Source of the DNA: Levilactobacillus tongjiangensis
Lineage (GTDB): Bacteria; Bacillota; Bacilli; Lactobacillales; Lactobacillaceae
Reading direction: 5' to 3'
NCBI RefSeq assembly: GCF_003946345.1
Contig: NZ_RHNY01000001.1
Span: 164,469-228,468 of the forward strand
Length of the DNA: 64,000 nucleotides
Below the pieces are notes generated by a model. It did no database searches. It was not told the DNA's origin and was given only the letters and a program-made list of their open reading frames with translations. This document shows, piece by piece, positions 52,241-61,674 of the stretch (the first letter of the stretch is position 1; each line of letters begins with the position of its first letter). Made by a program: the position numbers and the translations under genes.

Positions 52241-52987
52241 CTACTTAGCTGGTTCCAAGAAGATGGCGACATCGCCAAGGCTAGAACCACCTTCGTAGTA
52301 ATCGGGATCGGTTTGGACACTGATTCCAATGTGCCAACCCTTGAACTGTGCCCGCGTAGCTGCCGGGTACCCCTGCTTCTTCAACAGTTTGTTGTAGGTC
52401 TTCAGGTAGTTGCTTGGCGTCCCTGGACAGGAGAACTTGATTAGTTTCTGGCCAGGGCCAGCGGTGACGTATTGTGCGTCGACACCGTCGGTTGGGTAGG
52501 TAATCTGATCGGCATCATTAGATAACTGTTGATCCATAGTGGTTCCCGGGAAGAGACTATGTAAATCGTTGACCAAAACCTGTTCCTGTTTCTCCTGGGC
52601 TGCTTCAGCTGGACTGACCTTAGGTTCAACGCCACCCGGTGTCAAATAACCGCGCCAGATCCAGCCACCATGTGGGCTATAGAGCGTATGAACGTGGTAG
52701 TAAATGGCTGACGTATGCTTGCGCTTGTTGTACAGCTTTTCATGCGCGTCGGTCACCCAGGTAATGTTATCCCGGTTGTACGCATAGCGCGTGCCCAGGT
52801 GCTTTGAGTAACGGGCCCCACGCATCGTGTGGAATTGGTGCGCCTTCATACTCCGCCGCCAAACTAGGCGAACGGAATTGGCCCGGGCCGCTGAATATTG
52901 AGAAGCGTGTGCGGTGGTTGGTTGGCTAACCAGTAGTGGGAAAGCTAACGCCGCCGTAACGGTTCCTAAAACGATTAATGATTTCAT
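52241..52987 (-). CDS. Secreted protein with basic wall-type module
   Basis: A 248-residue exported protein with signal peptide (VLGTVTAALAFPLLVS, cleavage near AHASQ). Residues 35-115 (WRRSMKAHQFHTMRGARYSK ... YYHVHTLYSPHGGWIWRGYL) parallel the N-terminal module of the 44394 protein. The C-terminal part (about 130-248) is a separate alpha/beta domain without a recognised family. Start ATG at 52987 after gaggggg. Confidence 0.8.
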   Translation of the reverse strand: MKSLIVLGTVTAALAFPLLVSQPTTAHASQYSAARANSVRLVWRRSMKAHQFHTMRGARYSKHLGTRYAYNRDNITWVTDAHEKLYNKRKHTSAIYYHVHTLYSPHGGWIWRGYLTPGGVEPKVSPAEAAQEKQEQVLVNDLHSLFPGTTMDQQLSNDADQITYPTDGVDAQYVTAGPGQKLIKFSCPGTPSNYLKTYNKLLKKQGYPAATRAQFKGWHIGISVQTDPDYYEGGSSLGDVAIFLEPAK

Positions 52988-53085
52988 GGTAATTCCCCCT
53001 CCACTAACTAGTTTAACGCTAAGACCGATAAAGGGTGGCCAAAATGCAACACTTTAAAGAATTTGAAATATTAGTTAATGTCAGA

Positions 53086-54432
53086 CTACTTTTTGATCAC
53101 CAACACTTTGTTGGCTGAAACGTAATGCCCGTTTGGTAAAACGAACCGATTAGCCAGGTGGTATGACTTAACGGCCTTGACCTTCAGGACGGTGCCGCGG
53201 GTGTAGTGACGTTGCGACTTGCCAGTTAGGCTAGCGGTTTTGTAAGCGTTCAGTCCGTGGCGACTTACCACTTTGATGCGTTTGGGCGTTGATTGATAGT
53301 AGGTACTTTCGACGTAAGCCTTGTTTGCCGTGATGTAGCCGCGGAGTTTGTCGGTTGTCTTGGTGTGGTTGACGTCACGGACCTTATAACGCAGGGTACC
53401 GTTCTTACTCTGGGCGTAACCGGTGACGACAAATTGTGGCCGCTTTGTCCGACTTTCCTTGGCGTAGAAATGTTTGCGGGTGGCCTTGGTAAAGTTTGGC
53501 GTCTGATAGAGGCCAATTGCTTTGGTGGCGTAGACGGCCTCACCTTTGACGGCCACGGGCTGAGTAGCCGGTTTGTCTGCCGTGGATGATTCACTCGCAC
53601 TGCTGGACGAACTACTGGTGTTGGTGCTACTACTGTTACTACTGCTGTTACCGCCACCGCCGGGTTTCACCGGATCAGCGTTCTTGATGTAGTGAATGGT
53701 GGTCGTGAAGCCGTCGGAAGTGACGGAGTCATTGTCGCGGAGCGTGTAACCAGGAATGTCATAGTGGGCCTAGGTGAGGTCGGCCTGCAGGGTGTGCACC
53801 ATGTCGGTCATATCGCTACCCAGGACACTTGGCTGGTCACCAGGCTGAGGCGTACTGATTGGTAGAACCAGTGGTGCCTGAGCGTCCTTGCCATTTTGGT
53901 CGGTAAAGTTGATTACAAGGTTGGTGGGGTTGAGACCACCATCGTTGTTGGTCAGAGTACTGTTCCCAGCATCTAGGCCGATATCTTTGACACCAGGACC
54001 AGCAACTTTGACCCATTCAGAGGTGCTGGTACGAGCAAATAAGCCAGCAGTGTTGTAGTCTTTACTGTCATTCGGGTTGCGTGGCTGAAGGCTGAGTTGC
54101 AGTTGATCAACCGAGTACGAGGTTTGTCCGTTCAGGACTTCTTCTAGGCTAACTCCCTGTGGGTCAAAGATAGGGTAGGTCGTGTTTTCGTCAGCGGTAA
54201 GCGTTATGACGTTATTATAGCCTGCACGATCAGGCATTGTGGTCCACACAGCGTAAGTCGTACCAGGCATGACCCCATGAGTTGCCGTGTCACTACTGTC
54301 GGCGGTGATTTTAGTCGTGGGGGTGGTGGAATCCCCAGTAGCGGCGTGCGCCTGGACTTGTGTTGCGGCGCCGGCAGTCAGTAAGACTGCTGAGAAGAGT
54401 AAAGTTGAAAGTCCAATTTTCTTGATTGTCAT
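53086..54432 (-). pseudogene. MucBP/DUF5776 surface protein with in-frame amber codon
   Basis: The reading frame opens at ATG 54432 with a signal peptide (IGLSTLLFSAVLLTAG) and runs to ...HTLQADLT. A TAG at 53770-53772 follows, then the same frame resumes with AHYDIPGYTLRDNDSVTS and continues through a Ser/Asn linker to a C-terminal DUF5776 domain (RIKVVSRHGLNAYKT, SYHLANRFVLPNGHYVSANK). The adjacent paralogue has Gln (CAG) where TAG stands, so a C-to-T change is likely. Without suppression the wall-binding end is lost. Confidence 0.85.
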
Positions 54433-54515
54433 AATACAGTTCATCTCCTAAGAGTCACGCCAGTCAGCAACTAAATTTAGTTACCAGCTGGCGTGAGCAA
54501 TTTTGATTAAAGCGG

Positions 54516-55819
54516 TTATTTCTTAATGACTAACGTTTTATTGGCGGAAATGTAATGGCCGTTGGGTAAGACAAAGCGGTTCGTCAGGTGGTACGACTTA
54601 ACGGCCTTGATCTTCAGACTGGTGCCGCGGGCATAGTGCTTCAGAGCTTTACCCTTCAGGCTAGCCTGACTGTAGGCGTTGATACCGTGGCGACTCAGAA
54701 CTTTGATAGTCTTGGGATTGCTCTGGTAATAAGTATTCGTGACATAAGCACTGTTGGCCGTAATGTAGCCAGTCAGCTTAGCGTTGTGGACGTCGCGAAC
54801 CCGGTAGCGTAGGACACCATTCTTAGAGCGAGCGTACCCTGTGACGATAAATTTGGGCCGGTTGATCCGGGACTGCTTACTATAGAAGTGTTGCCGGTTA
54901 GCCTTGGTGAAGGTTGGCGTCTTGTAGAGACCGATTGCCTTGGTAGCGTAGACAGCTTTATTTTTGACGGGAGCAGGTTGATTGGCAGACTGGTCCGCGG
55001 ATGAGGATTCGCTGCTGGAAGAGCTGGAATTGCTGTCGGTGTTGGTGGTATTGCTGGTGTTGTTGCCAGTGTTGCCACCAGGAGTATCAGGGTTAACCGG
55101 TGTCTCCTTGGAAACGTAGTGGAACGTGGTCGTGTAGTCGCCATCGGTGGTGACTGGATCAGTGGCACGTGGGGTGTAGCCATCGATGCTGTACGTCATT
55201 TGTGGCAGGTCGTCACGAATGCTGGTCATGGCAGTTTTGATGGAGTCGTTGACATGACTATTAGGATCGTCTTCTCCAAGGTATGAATCAATGGGAACTA
55301 TTAGAGGATTTTGAATGGCCTTGTCGTTTTGATCGACAAAATTAACGGTAAAGTTAATCGGTGATTTTCCACCGGTAGAGTATAATTCATCGGAACTTCC
55401 ACCAATGTAAATAGAGACTTTTGAATTTAACTTAATCCACTGGGTAGGATTACCTTGGAGTTGTAATAATAAACTGTCAGTGTTGTCGGGTTCAAGATTA
55501 ACAGCGATTTTTGTGACAATTTGTGCGTTAGGACCAGGGGTTGTTCCATTCTGTACGCCGTGGTCGTCGTACGTGGGGATGCCGTTTGCGGCAGAAGCCA
55601 GAATAGCCACGGAGCCGGCAGGCAAATCAGCCCAAACGGTGTGGGCACCGTCAACAATGCCATGAGTGGCGTCAATTGTATTGGTGGCCGTAGCTGTCCC
55701 GGTCGTTGGCGTATCAGTAGATGAAGCGGTTGCATTTGTCTGAACGGCAACACCAGCAGTTAGTAACGTAGCGGAGAAGAGCAAAGCAAAGCTGATAAAC
55801 TCAATTTTTTGAATGTCAT
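54516..55819 (-). pseudogene. MucBP/DUF5776 surface protein with 5-bp duplication in the signal peptide
   Basis: A gaaggga Shine-Dalgarno precedes ATG 55819, which encodes MTFKKLSLSALL and then meets a tandem TTTGC-TTTGC (55781-55790) that shifts the frame. Removing one unit restores a 432-residue protein. It would have signal peptide, N-terminal domain, MucBP-like segment (YSIDGYTPRATDPVTTDGDY), Ser/Asn linker and DUF5776 (TIKVLSRHGINAYSQAS, SYHLTNRFVLPNGHYIS). From TTG 55784 the remaining frame is open to 54516 but lacks a proper export signal. Confidence 0.85.
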
Positions 55820-56222
55820 GAAATACTCAATTCCCTTCTTATGTAGAGATATATGAAATCCTATAGCTTGAGTATAGGGTTAGACCGGGGGAAAGGACAA
55901 CGAGTTTTCCCGGAAAACATTTATGAATACGATAAGTGATTTATTCTGTCGACGAAGCGACTGTCTGGTGGAGAATACCGTGATCAATGGACTTGTTCGT
56001 CCAATTACAAGCAAAGTGGCAACAAGGATACAGGAGTGAGAGAATTAGAACGTTCTCATGTCAGCGCGGGGTATTCCACATAATGAAGATATTGGTTGTT
56101 AAGTGACAGCAGGGACAAAGTCTCACTAATAGGAAGTAATTGCGTTATTGACCATTAATAATGGGGTCTGACTGTCCAATCGTTCTCTACAGGGATGCCC
56201 ATCAACAGCCAAATTCAAGGCA
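55820..56222. other. Gene-free stretch
   Basis: I see no gene, repeat or clear terminator in these 400 bp, apart from short imperfect palindromes (for example agaacgttct at 56047). Confidence 0.5.
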
Positions 56223-56264
56223 AAACAAAAAGGGCCGACGAATATGACTTCGCCGACCCTTTAC
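56223..56264 (-). terminator. Terminator of a small minus-strand transcript
   Basis: On the minus strand arms aaagggtcggcgaag and cgtcggcccttt are followed by tttttgtttt. Confidence 0.8.
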
Positions 56265-56274
56265 CTTAAAGAAG

Positions 56275-56334
56275 TTAATCGTTTCCGTTCTCCGCGGAAG
56301 CGATCACTTTAAGGTAATAATTTCCTGTTGCCAA
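56275..56334 (-). CDS. Possible 19-residue peptide or small RNA locus
   Basis: A TTG at 56334, 9 nt after aaggggg, opens 19 codons (MATGNYYLKVIASAENGND). The same stretch also folds (accttaaag with ctttaaggt, inner cgtttccg/gcggaagcg), so an RNA function is equally possible. A promoter and terminator frame it neatly. Homology is not recognised. Confidence 0.35.
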   Translation of the reverse strand: MATGNYYLKVIASAENGND

Positions 56335-56365
56335 AAAGCATCACCCCCTTTCTTTTAATAACAGC

Positions 56366-56394
56366 AGTATGGACCCAGCCGAAAAGAAATGCAA
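56366..56394 (-). promoter_or_regulatory. Promoter of the small minus-strand transcript
   Basis: ttgcat at 56389-56394 and catact at 56366-56371 (minus strand), separated by exactly 17 bp. Confidence 0.5.
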
Positions 56395-56655
56395 GTAAAG
56401 TGACCTTCCTTAAAGGTGCATTAAGCTTTAAACGGTTTTAAAGGTTTAAGTATCGCTTAAACAATAGGTTTCAGGAGGTTTTCATTAACTGGTACCGCTT
56501 TTAAAAAGATGTCAATACTGTTACAGAAGCCAGCTTATTATTTCATTCCAACGACAAAAAGAGCATAATCCTTGTTTCCCCGCAACTATCAAGCTATAAT
56601 CATAGTCGTAGTTAGGGGATAGCAGACGAGTTAGTACTTTTAAAGAATATATTTC

Positions 56656-56684
56656 TTAACAAAAGCGCTAATTTCAGTTATACT
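56656..56684 (+). promoter_or_regulatory. S-layer gene promoter
   Basis: ttaaca (56656-56661) and tatact (56679-56684) are 17 bp apart, giving an mRNA leader of about 40 nt. Upstream AT-rich sequence with repeated tttaaa runs may help expression. Confidence 0.55.
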
Positions 56685-56732
56685 ATTCTTGCTTGATAAA
56701 TTACATATTTTATGTTTGGAGGAAGAAAGATT

Positions 56733-58103
56733 ATGCAATCAAGTTTAAAGAAATCACTTTACTTGGGCCTCGCTGCTTTAAGCTTTGCCTCAGTTGCTGC
56801 AGTTTCAACTACTGCCTCAGCTAAGTCATATGCTAAAGCCGGTGCCTATACTGTTTTAAAGGCTGACGCTGCAGAACGTAACGTCGAAGCTACTGGTACT
56901 AACGCTTTATACACTAAGCCAGGTACTGTTAAGGGTGCTAAGGTTGTTGCATCCAAGGCTACCATGGCTAAGTTGGCTTCATCAAAGAAGTCAGCTGACT
57001 ACTTCCGTGCTTACTACCAACAAGTAACGAACAAGGGGACTGTTTACTACAAAGTTGTTTCCATGGACGGTAAGTACCGTGGATATGTTTACGGTGGTAA
57101 GAAGCAAGGTACCTTTGCTGGCGGAATCAAGTCTGCTAAGACGATGCAGGACGCTTCATTACCTTCAAACACGACGGTTTACTTCACTAAGCCTGGCAAG
57201 TCCAACGTTACGTGGGATGCTCCTAAGAACACCCAATACAAGGCTTCTAAGCAAGTTAAGGACACCACGCCATTTGCTACGGATACTTTGACGGTTACTA
57301 AGGCAGCTACGAAGACCCGTGAAGGTTCTCTGTACTACTACGTTGAAGATGCTAAGAACCCAACTATCAATGGTTGGATCTACAGCGGTGCCGTTACTGC
57401 TACTAAGCCAGCAACTGACACTTACAACGAAAAGACTGACGTTAAGGTTAACTTTGTCTCAGCTACTGGTAAGACTGTTGCCTCAACCACTTTAAGCAAC
57501 TTAAATGGGTCTGACAACAAGCTTGCAACTGCTAAGGGTACTGATGTTAGTGCTGATGTTAAGACTAAGGCTACTGATGCTTGGGGCAAGGCCTTATTAG
57601 CTGGTACTGGGTACACTTACACCGCTGCTGATTCAACGAACGTTTCAGCTATTGCAGGTGCTAAGACTGGTGACACGCTTTCATTGATCGTTAACCAAAA
57701 CGCCAACGCTGACACGAAGATCCAATTTTACGGCTTGAACAGCGACCAAACTAAGGGTGCTGATCAACTGAAGGCATACACTTCTGATACTGCAACTGCT
57801 ACGACGGTTGTTTTCCCTAAGGTTAGTGCTGCCTTCACTGGTGCCGCTGACTCTGCCTTCACTGGCAGTGACTTACAAACTTACTTGACCACTAACGGTC
57901 TGACGACGTTAAACACGCCTTCATACAAGGACGCTAATGGCAAGCAAGTATACACCAAGTACACGTTCAACAATGCCGTAGCTGGTACTTACAGCACGAC
58001 TAAGAACGCTCAAGCCTTTTACAAGGCTACTGTTGTTGACGGTGCTTCACCAGTTGACACGCCAACGACTACGACTACTAATAGCGCAAGTTACTTTGCC
58101 TAA
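56733..58103 (+). CDS. S-layer protein, L. brevis SlpA type
   Basis: A 456-residue secreted surface protein. The signal peptide ([20 protein letters not shown], cleavage near ASAKS) and the mature start with [19 protein letters not shown] and [20 protein letters not shown] match my memory of L. brevis SlpA closely. This N-terminal basic half binds the cell wall. The C-terminal half (Thr/Ala/Asp-rich, about 230-456) would form the crystalline array. Codon use is strongly biased, as expected for a very abundant protein. Strong Shine-Dalgarno ggagga; the ATG at 56733 is used. Confidence 0.92.
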   Translation: MQSSLKKSLYLGLAALSFASVAAVSTTASAKSYAKAGAYTVLKADAAERNVEATGTNALYTKPGTVKGAKVVASKATMAKLASSKKSADYFRAYYQQVTNKGTVYYKVVSMDGKYRGYVYGGKKQGTFAGGIKSAKTMQDASLPSNTTVYFTKPGKSNVTWDAPKNTQYKASKQVKDTTPFATDTLTVTKAATKTREGSLYYYVEDAKNPTINGWIYSGAVTATKPATDTYNEKTDVKVNFVSATGKTVASTTLSNLNGSDNKLATAKGTDVSADVKTKATDAWGKALLAGTGYTYTAADSTNVSAIAGAKTGDTLSLIVNQNANADTKIQFYGLNSDQTKGADQLKAYTSDTATATTVVFPKVSAAFTGAADSAFTGSDLQTYLTTNGLTTLNTPSYKDANGKQVYTKYTFNNAVAGTYSTTKNAQAFYKATVVDGASPVDTPTTTTTNSASYFA

Positions 58104-58125
58104 GTCGTACAATTAGATAATACAC

Positions 58126-58160
58126 GAAAGGCATCGCCCACCGGCGATGCCTTTTTTGCG
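58126..58160. terminator. Terminator after the S-layer gene
   Basis: Arms ggcatcgcc and ggcgatgcc with an A-containing left flank and six T on the right. Confidence 0.88.
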
Positions 58161-58163
58161 TAC

Positions 58164-58838
58164 TCAACGATTTGCCAGCAGCTTCCGGGAATTCGGTAAC
58201 TGCAAGGGTAACTCACTGCGACTAACGCCGACAGCGTCACAAATAGCCGCCACTAAATCCTTGACGTACAGCAGGCTGGCAATGTCGTGGGTACCCAGTC
58301 GAAATTCCAGCATGTACAGATCATACATGGTAAAGGGCCGTTCGCCACTCTCAACGGCTAAGTAGTCGCCATCGGCGTAGACCTTGGTTGCCACTTTCTC
58401 CGCCAGTTCAGGTTCCACCTGGGTGCGCAGGCACCGCAGGATGGTGGGGTAATCGTTACAGACAGCCGGGTCGGTTAAGGCTGGCGCCGGTGATTTTAAG
58501 AAGGCACAACGAGTCATCGCCGCGCGGGGGTCCGTGCTTGGGTTGGTTAAGTCAGCGAACACTGCTTCTAATCGCTGATAGAAGAGTTGGGCGGTCGCTT
58601 CGTGCAGGTCGGTCACCCGTCGTAGTCGCGCCACGTCCGCGTGTGTCAGTTGGTAATTTATGAGAATCAATTCCAGGTCGTCGGGGTTGGGGACCGAGAT
58701 GCAGTCACGTTCCAGCTCACGTAAGTACCAGCCGGGAACGTCCACATCCGCCAGCACCTCGTCTGGCGACACGTTGGCGCCCATGATTACCCGGGCTACC
58801 GTCAGAATCTCTCCCAAGGAATGTCGGTCGTTTGCCAT
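58164..58838 (-). CDS. Probable XRE-type helix-turn-helix protein
   Basis: A 224-residue protein. Its first 60 residues (LGEILTVARVIMGANVSPDE, then LRELERDCISVPNPDDLELIL) follow the Xre/Cro pattern of five helices with a conserved E-R-D/G turn. The C-terminal part (about 80-224) is helical and acidic, without known domain; it resembles Rgg-like layouts only in outline. ATG at 58838 is 8 nt after ggagg. It could regulate the adjacent S-layer or the divergent 59151 gene, which is unproven. Confidence 0.6.
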   Translation of the reverse strand: MANDRHSLGEILTVARVIMGANVSPDEVLADVDVPGWYLRELERDCISVPNPDDLELILINYQLTHADVARLRRVTDLHEATAQLFYQRLEAVFADLTNPSTDPRAAMTRCAFLKSPAPALTDPAVCNDYPTILRCLRTQVEPELAEKVATKVYADGDYLAVESGERPFTMYDLYMLEFRLGTHDIASLLYVKDLVAAICDAVGVSRSELPLQLPNSRKLLANR

Positions 58839-59150
58839 CGTCATGGCCTCCTTTAGGTTTTGGCCCAGTATAACAAACCATCCTGTGGCCAACATGATAG
58901 AGGAGTGAGAAAACGAATTAATTCTATATAATTTTAATTATAGTTCGTCGGGAATATACATAATAATTTTGCCCCAACACCGTTAAAACAGCTAAATGGT
59001 GCGAATGAGAAGAAATGTATATTTTAAAAAATAAGTGTATTTTTCTTGCTATTATTCGGTTTTTGTGCGATTGTATAGCTGAGCCACAAGACAGCCATGG
59101 TAAGCTTTTCGGTGCCTTAATGTCTTCGAGAAAATAACGGAGAACATAGA
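58839..59150. other. AT-rich divergent intergenic region
   Basis: 312 bp with long A/T tracts (for example tatataattttaattatag) between two possible regulators. No gene is seen. It is likely to hold both promoters. Confidence 0.5.
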
Positions 59151-59939
59151 ATGACAAGTGCACTACTATATGGTTTAACGCCCGAATATCAGGCGTGTGT
59201 GGTAAAGACAGGGGAAGTCGACCTGACTAAGCTCCAATTGGCAGACGTGGAACGCTTTGTTCCGGGGACGACGCTTGAAATGGATTGGGAATCATTGATC
59301 TATATCAAGAATTGTCGGCGTACGGGTCAACGTTTGGACACGATTGTTTGGACTGCTAAGGACGGCTTCTTCCGCACGGAGATTACGTCTGGTTCTTTGA
59401 TTAACCAGCAACTGAATGCGGGCACGCAGAACTGGCATGAATTGGGAACGATTGCCAAGGTCCTCGAGCTATCGCGACCACTACCAATGGTGCTTGGGAA
59501 GACGATGGCGATTAAGACCAGCGAGAATAAGCAAGGAAATCATTTCAGCTGGTTAGGGGTTCACGCTGTGAGTAACGTGAATCAGACCTTTCAAGAAAAT
59601 CGGGTCAAAATCCTCTTACACTGTGGTTTGAGCATGGTGATTGCTGATTCGGTCAGTCGTTTAGGGAAGAAGATGGGGGAAGCTCACCAGATTCTTGGTT
59701 TTCAACAGGAGCGCCACGCTTACGCAAGCCAACAGAATATACCTAGTCATAGTGGCTATTTTCCGCCGAGGGAAGAACTAAAAAATTTTAATTTTGAGCT
59801 GTACTACAGTTTTGCCCTCAAATTAATTCGGAAATCAGGCTACGCTATCACTGAGCAGAAAGCTTACGATTTAACGGCGGAAATCCTCCAGGACAAGAAT
59901 CAGCGGCTACGCCATCTGGACGACGAATTAGGCACGTAA
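59151..59939 (+). CDS. Hypothetical protein with weak ComK resemblance
   Basis: A 262-residue soluble protein. The middle (RPLPMVLGKTMAIKTSENKQ, then FSWLGVHAVSNV) recalls the ComK pattern of a proline-rich lead-in, then S/T-rich strand, then W-[IL]-x3-H-x-[IV]. The overall similarity is low and the protein is longer than Bacillus ComK (192 residues). If real, a competence-type activator would sit 11 kb from a ComX-like sigma factor. Start ATG at 59151, 8 nt after ggag. Confidence 0.55.
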   Translation: MTSALLYGLTPEYQACVVKTGEVDLTKLQLADVERFVPGTTLEMDWESLIYIKNCRRTGQRLDTIVWTAKDGFFRTEITSGSLINQQLNAGTQNWHELGTIAKVLELSRPLPMVLGKTMAIKTSENKQGNHFSWLGVHAVSNVNQTFQENRVKILLHCGLSMVIADSVSRLGKKMGEAHQILGFQQERHAYASQQNIPSHSGYFPPREELKNFNFELYYSFALKLIRKSGYAITEQKAYDLTAEILQDKNQRLRHLDDELGT

Positions 59940-60130
59940 CGTGCGGAAAGATGGGGAGTGACGTACTCTCAGTGAGTCCAAATACAATGATTATTATAAA
60001 AAGTTTGGCTAAGATGTGATTTGTTTATAATATAGTCGGTTATCTATGGTAGGATATTTAAGAGAGGCAGCTTGGGGGTCAACCTTTTTGGCCTCTAACT
60101 AATTTTCACGCGATGACTATGTTTAGACAA

Positions 60131-60157
60131 ACCGGTGGGGGTGGCAGCCCACCGGTG
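60131..60157 (+). promoter_or_regulatory. Inverted repeat before the marR-type gene
   Basis: accggtggg and cccaccggt with an 8-nt spacer lie 21 bp before the start codon; a tataat -10 is found further up near 60025. It may be an operator or a leader hairpin. Confidence 0.5.
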
Positions 60158-60177
60158 GTCACGAGGAGGAGAGAGTC

Positions 60178-60558
60178 ATGATGGAAGCGAACAAACTAGC
60201 CGTAGATGTCGAGCGGATTCACCAACTGAATTCACTTCTACGGCCCTTCATCAAACGGCCAAGCACCGGGGATGCGATTACCTTTGAGCAATACCGGATC
60301 TTACACGAACTGGCGGGAGAAAAGATCAGTACTAGCGAACTTTCCCGTCGGTTGAATGTCGGTCAATCAATGGTCTCCATTCAGATTAGCCGACTGTTGA
60401 ACGGTGGCTTTATCCAGGATGAAACGTTACCGACCGATCGGCGATACCACGTTTTCCAGATCACCCCGCGGGGACGCCGGGTCGAGGAGCACGTCAGTGA
60501 AGTTTTATCCGGTGCGCTGCCAGACTTGATGTCCCAACTTGGGGAGATTCTCAAATAG
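60178..60558 (+). CDS. MarR-family transcriptional regulator
   Basis: A 126-residue winged-helix repressor. TFEQYRILHEL, the recognition helix ISTSELSRRLNVGQSMVSIQISRLLNGGFI and the wing TLPTDRRYHVFQITPRGRR are all typical. Start ATG at 60178, 8 nt after ggagg. The target is unknown; autoregulation through the inverted repeat upstream is plausible. Confidence 0.9.
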   Translation: MMEANKLAVDVERIHQLNSLLRPFIKRPSTGDAITFEQYRILHELAGEKISTSELSRRLNVGQSMVSIQISRLLNGGFIQDETLPTDRRYHVFQITPRGRRVEEHVSEVLSGALPDLMSQLGEILK

Positions 60559-60570
60559 TTTGGCATAACA

Positions 60571-60609
60571 AAAACGGGTCCGAGACAATCACGTCTCAGG
60601 CCCGTTTCG
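60571..60609. terminator. Bidirectional terminator between marR-type and 60613 genes
   Basis: Arms aacgggtccgagac and gtctcaggcccgtt with flanking A and T tracts. Confidence 0.82.
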
Positions 60610-60612
60610 TTA

Positions 60613-60870
60613 TTATTCGGCTGCTTCTAATTCTTCAGCGGGTTCTTCCATTGGTTTGCCAGCGGCGTCGACCAATTGAAGTTCACTGTAGCGAATCACG
60701 ACCAAGTCACCGAAGGAATCGATCTTATCGGTTTCTTTTTTGGATAATTGATCTGGTTCGACTTTCACCAGCGCAGAATGTTCGTAAGTCTTAGTAATGG
60801 TTCCGTAGAAAGCATCTGAGAATAATTCAGTCTTTTCGCAGAACACACGATTATCTTCATGTAATGCCAT
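60613..60870 (-). CDS. Small KOW/DUF2187-like protein
   Basis: An 85-residue protein: NRVFCEKTELFSDAFYGTIT and YEHSALVKVEP have the strand-turn pattern of small KOW-type DUF2187 proteins, and an acidic tail follows (EEPAEELEAAE). Function unknown. ATG at 60870 lies 9 nt after ggggg. Confidence 0.6.
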   Translation of the reverse strand: MALHEDNRVFCEKTELFSDAFYGTITKTYEHSALVKVEPDQLSKKETDKIDSFGDLVVIRYSELQLVDAAGKPMEEPAEELEAAE

Positions 60871-61004
60871 GGCAATCGTCCCCCATAAAAGTAATTTATA
60901 ACAGAGTAATGGTCTCATGGAAAAATGTCAAGGACTTTTTGGCCAAAACATAAATATAGCGAAAATATTCAGGGGATTTCCTAGTAAGTGATTAGTTCAA
61001 CAAA

Positions 61005-61607
61005 CTAACCGCGCCGTAACGCCTCGATACGTGACTGGGTAGCGAACGTTTGAAGTAACTCACTTTGTTGGGTAACCTGGGCGGCGAAATCAGACAGGAA
61101 CTTCAGATCAATATCGCTTAATCCTCGTTGACGTTGCGCAGCCGTGAGCAGGTCATCGACCTGTTGGCGGAGCTGTTGATTGGTGGCCAACACCTCACCA
61201 AATGCCGTTGTAGCGGGAAGGCCACTGACAGCCGTTGTGTGGACGACTGGTGCTGAAGCTGTCTTAGCGGACACTTGAGACGTTGACGCTGCCATAGCGG
61301 CTGAGGTGGCCGCCTGAACGCGTTTAGGTGCGGGGGTGCTGGCGTCAAAGTAATAATAGACCTCACGCGGCTTGAGTGCCGCCTTTTTGATCCGTTGGTC
61401 GATCGAAGGGGCGGCTGAGACTGCGCCCATCACGACGGAGGAGACGTAGCCCTGTTCGCCTAACATTTGACGCAGGGTGACGGCTCGGATGCCCCGGATA
61501 CCCGGGAACTTTTCTTCGGATACGACTTCCGTTTGGGTGTCGTCTTGAAGCCATGCGATAATTTGCTGCCGAATCTTGGCAGCCTGACTGTTCTTGGTAT
61601 TTGCCAT
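61005..61607 (-). CDS. Hypothetical protein with Ala/Ser/Thr linker
   Basis: A 200-residue cytosolic protein. Residues 1-75 form a possible winged-helix domain (AAKIRQQIIAWLQDD, VTLRQMLGEQGYVSSVVMGA), followed by an Ala/Ser/Thr-rich linker (about 95-140) and a C-terminal coiled coil (LATNQQLRQQVDDLLTAAQ). A DNA-binding or scaffold role is possible but not shown. Start ATG at 61607 with ggagg 10 nt upstream. Confidence 0.65.
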   Translation of the reverse strand: MANTKNSQAAKIRQQIIAWLQDDTQTEVVSEEKFPGIRGIRAVTLRQMLGEQGYVSSVVMGAVSAAPSIDQRIKKAALKPREVYYYFDASTPAPKRVQAATSAAMAASTSQVSAKTASAPVVHTTAVSGLPATTAFGEVLATNQQLRQQVDDLLTAAQRQRGLSDIDLKFLSDFAAQVTQQSELLQTFATQSRIEALRRG

Positions 61608-61674
61608 TCTTTTTTTGCCTCCGTGTGGGTTGATGGATACTGGTTGATTTGGTTAGTGCTGTGCTTGCTTGTCG

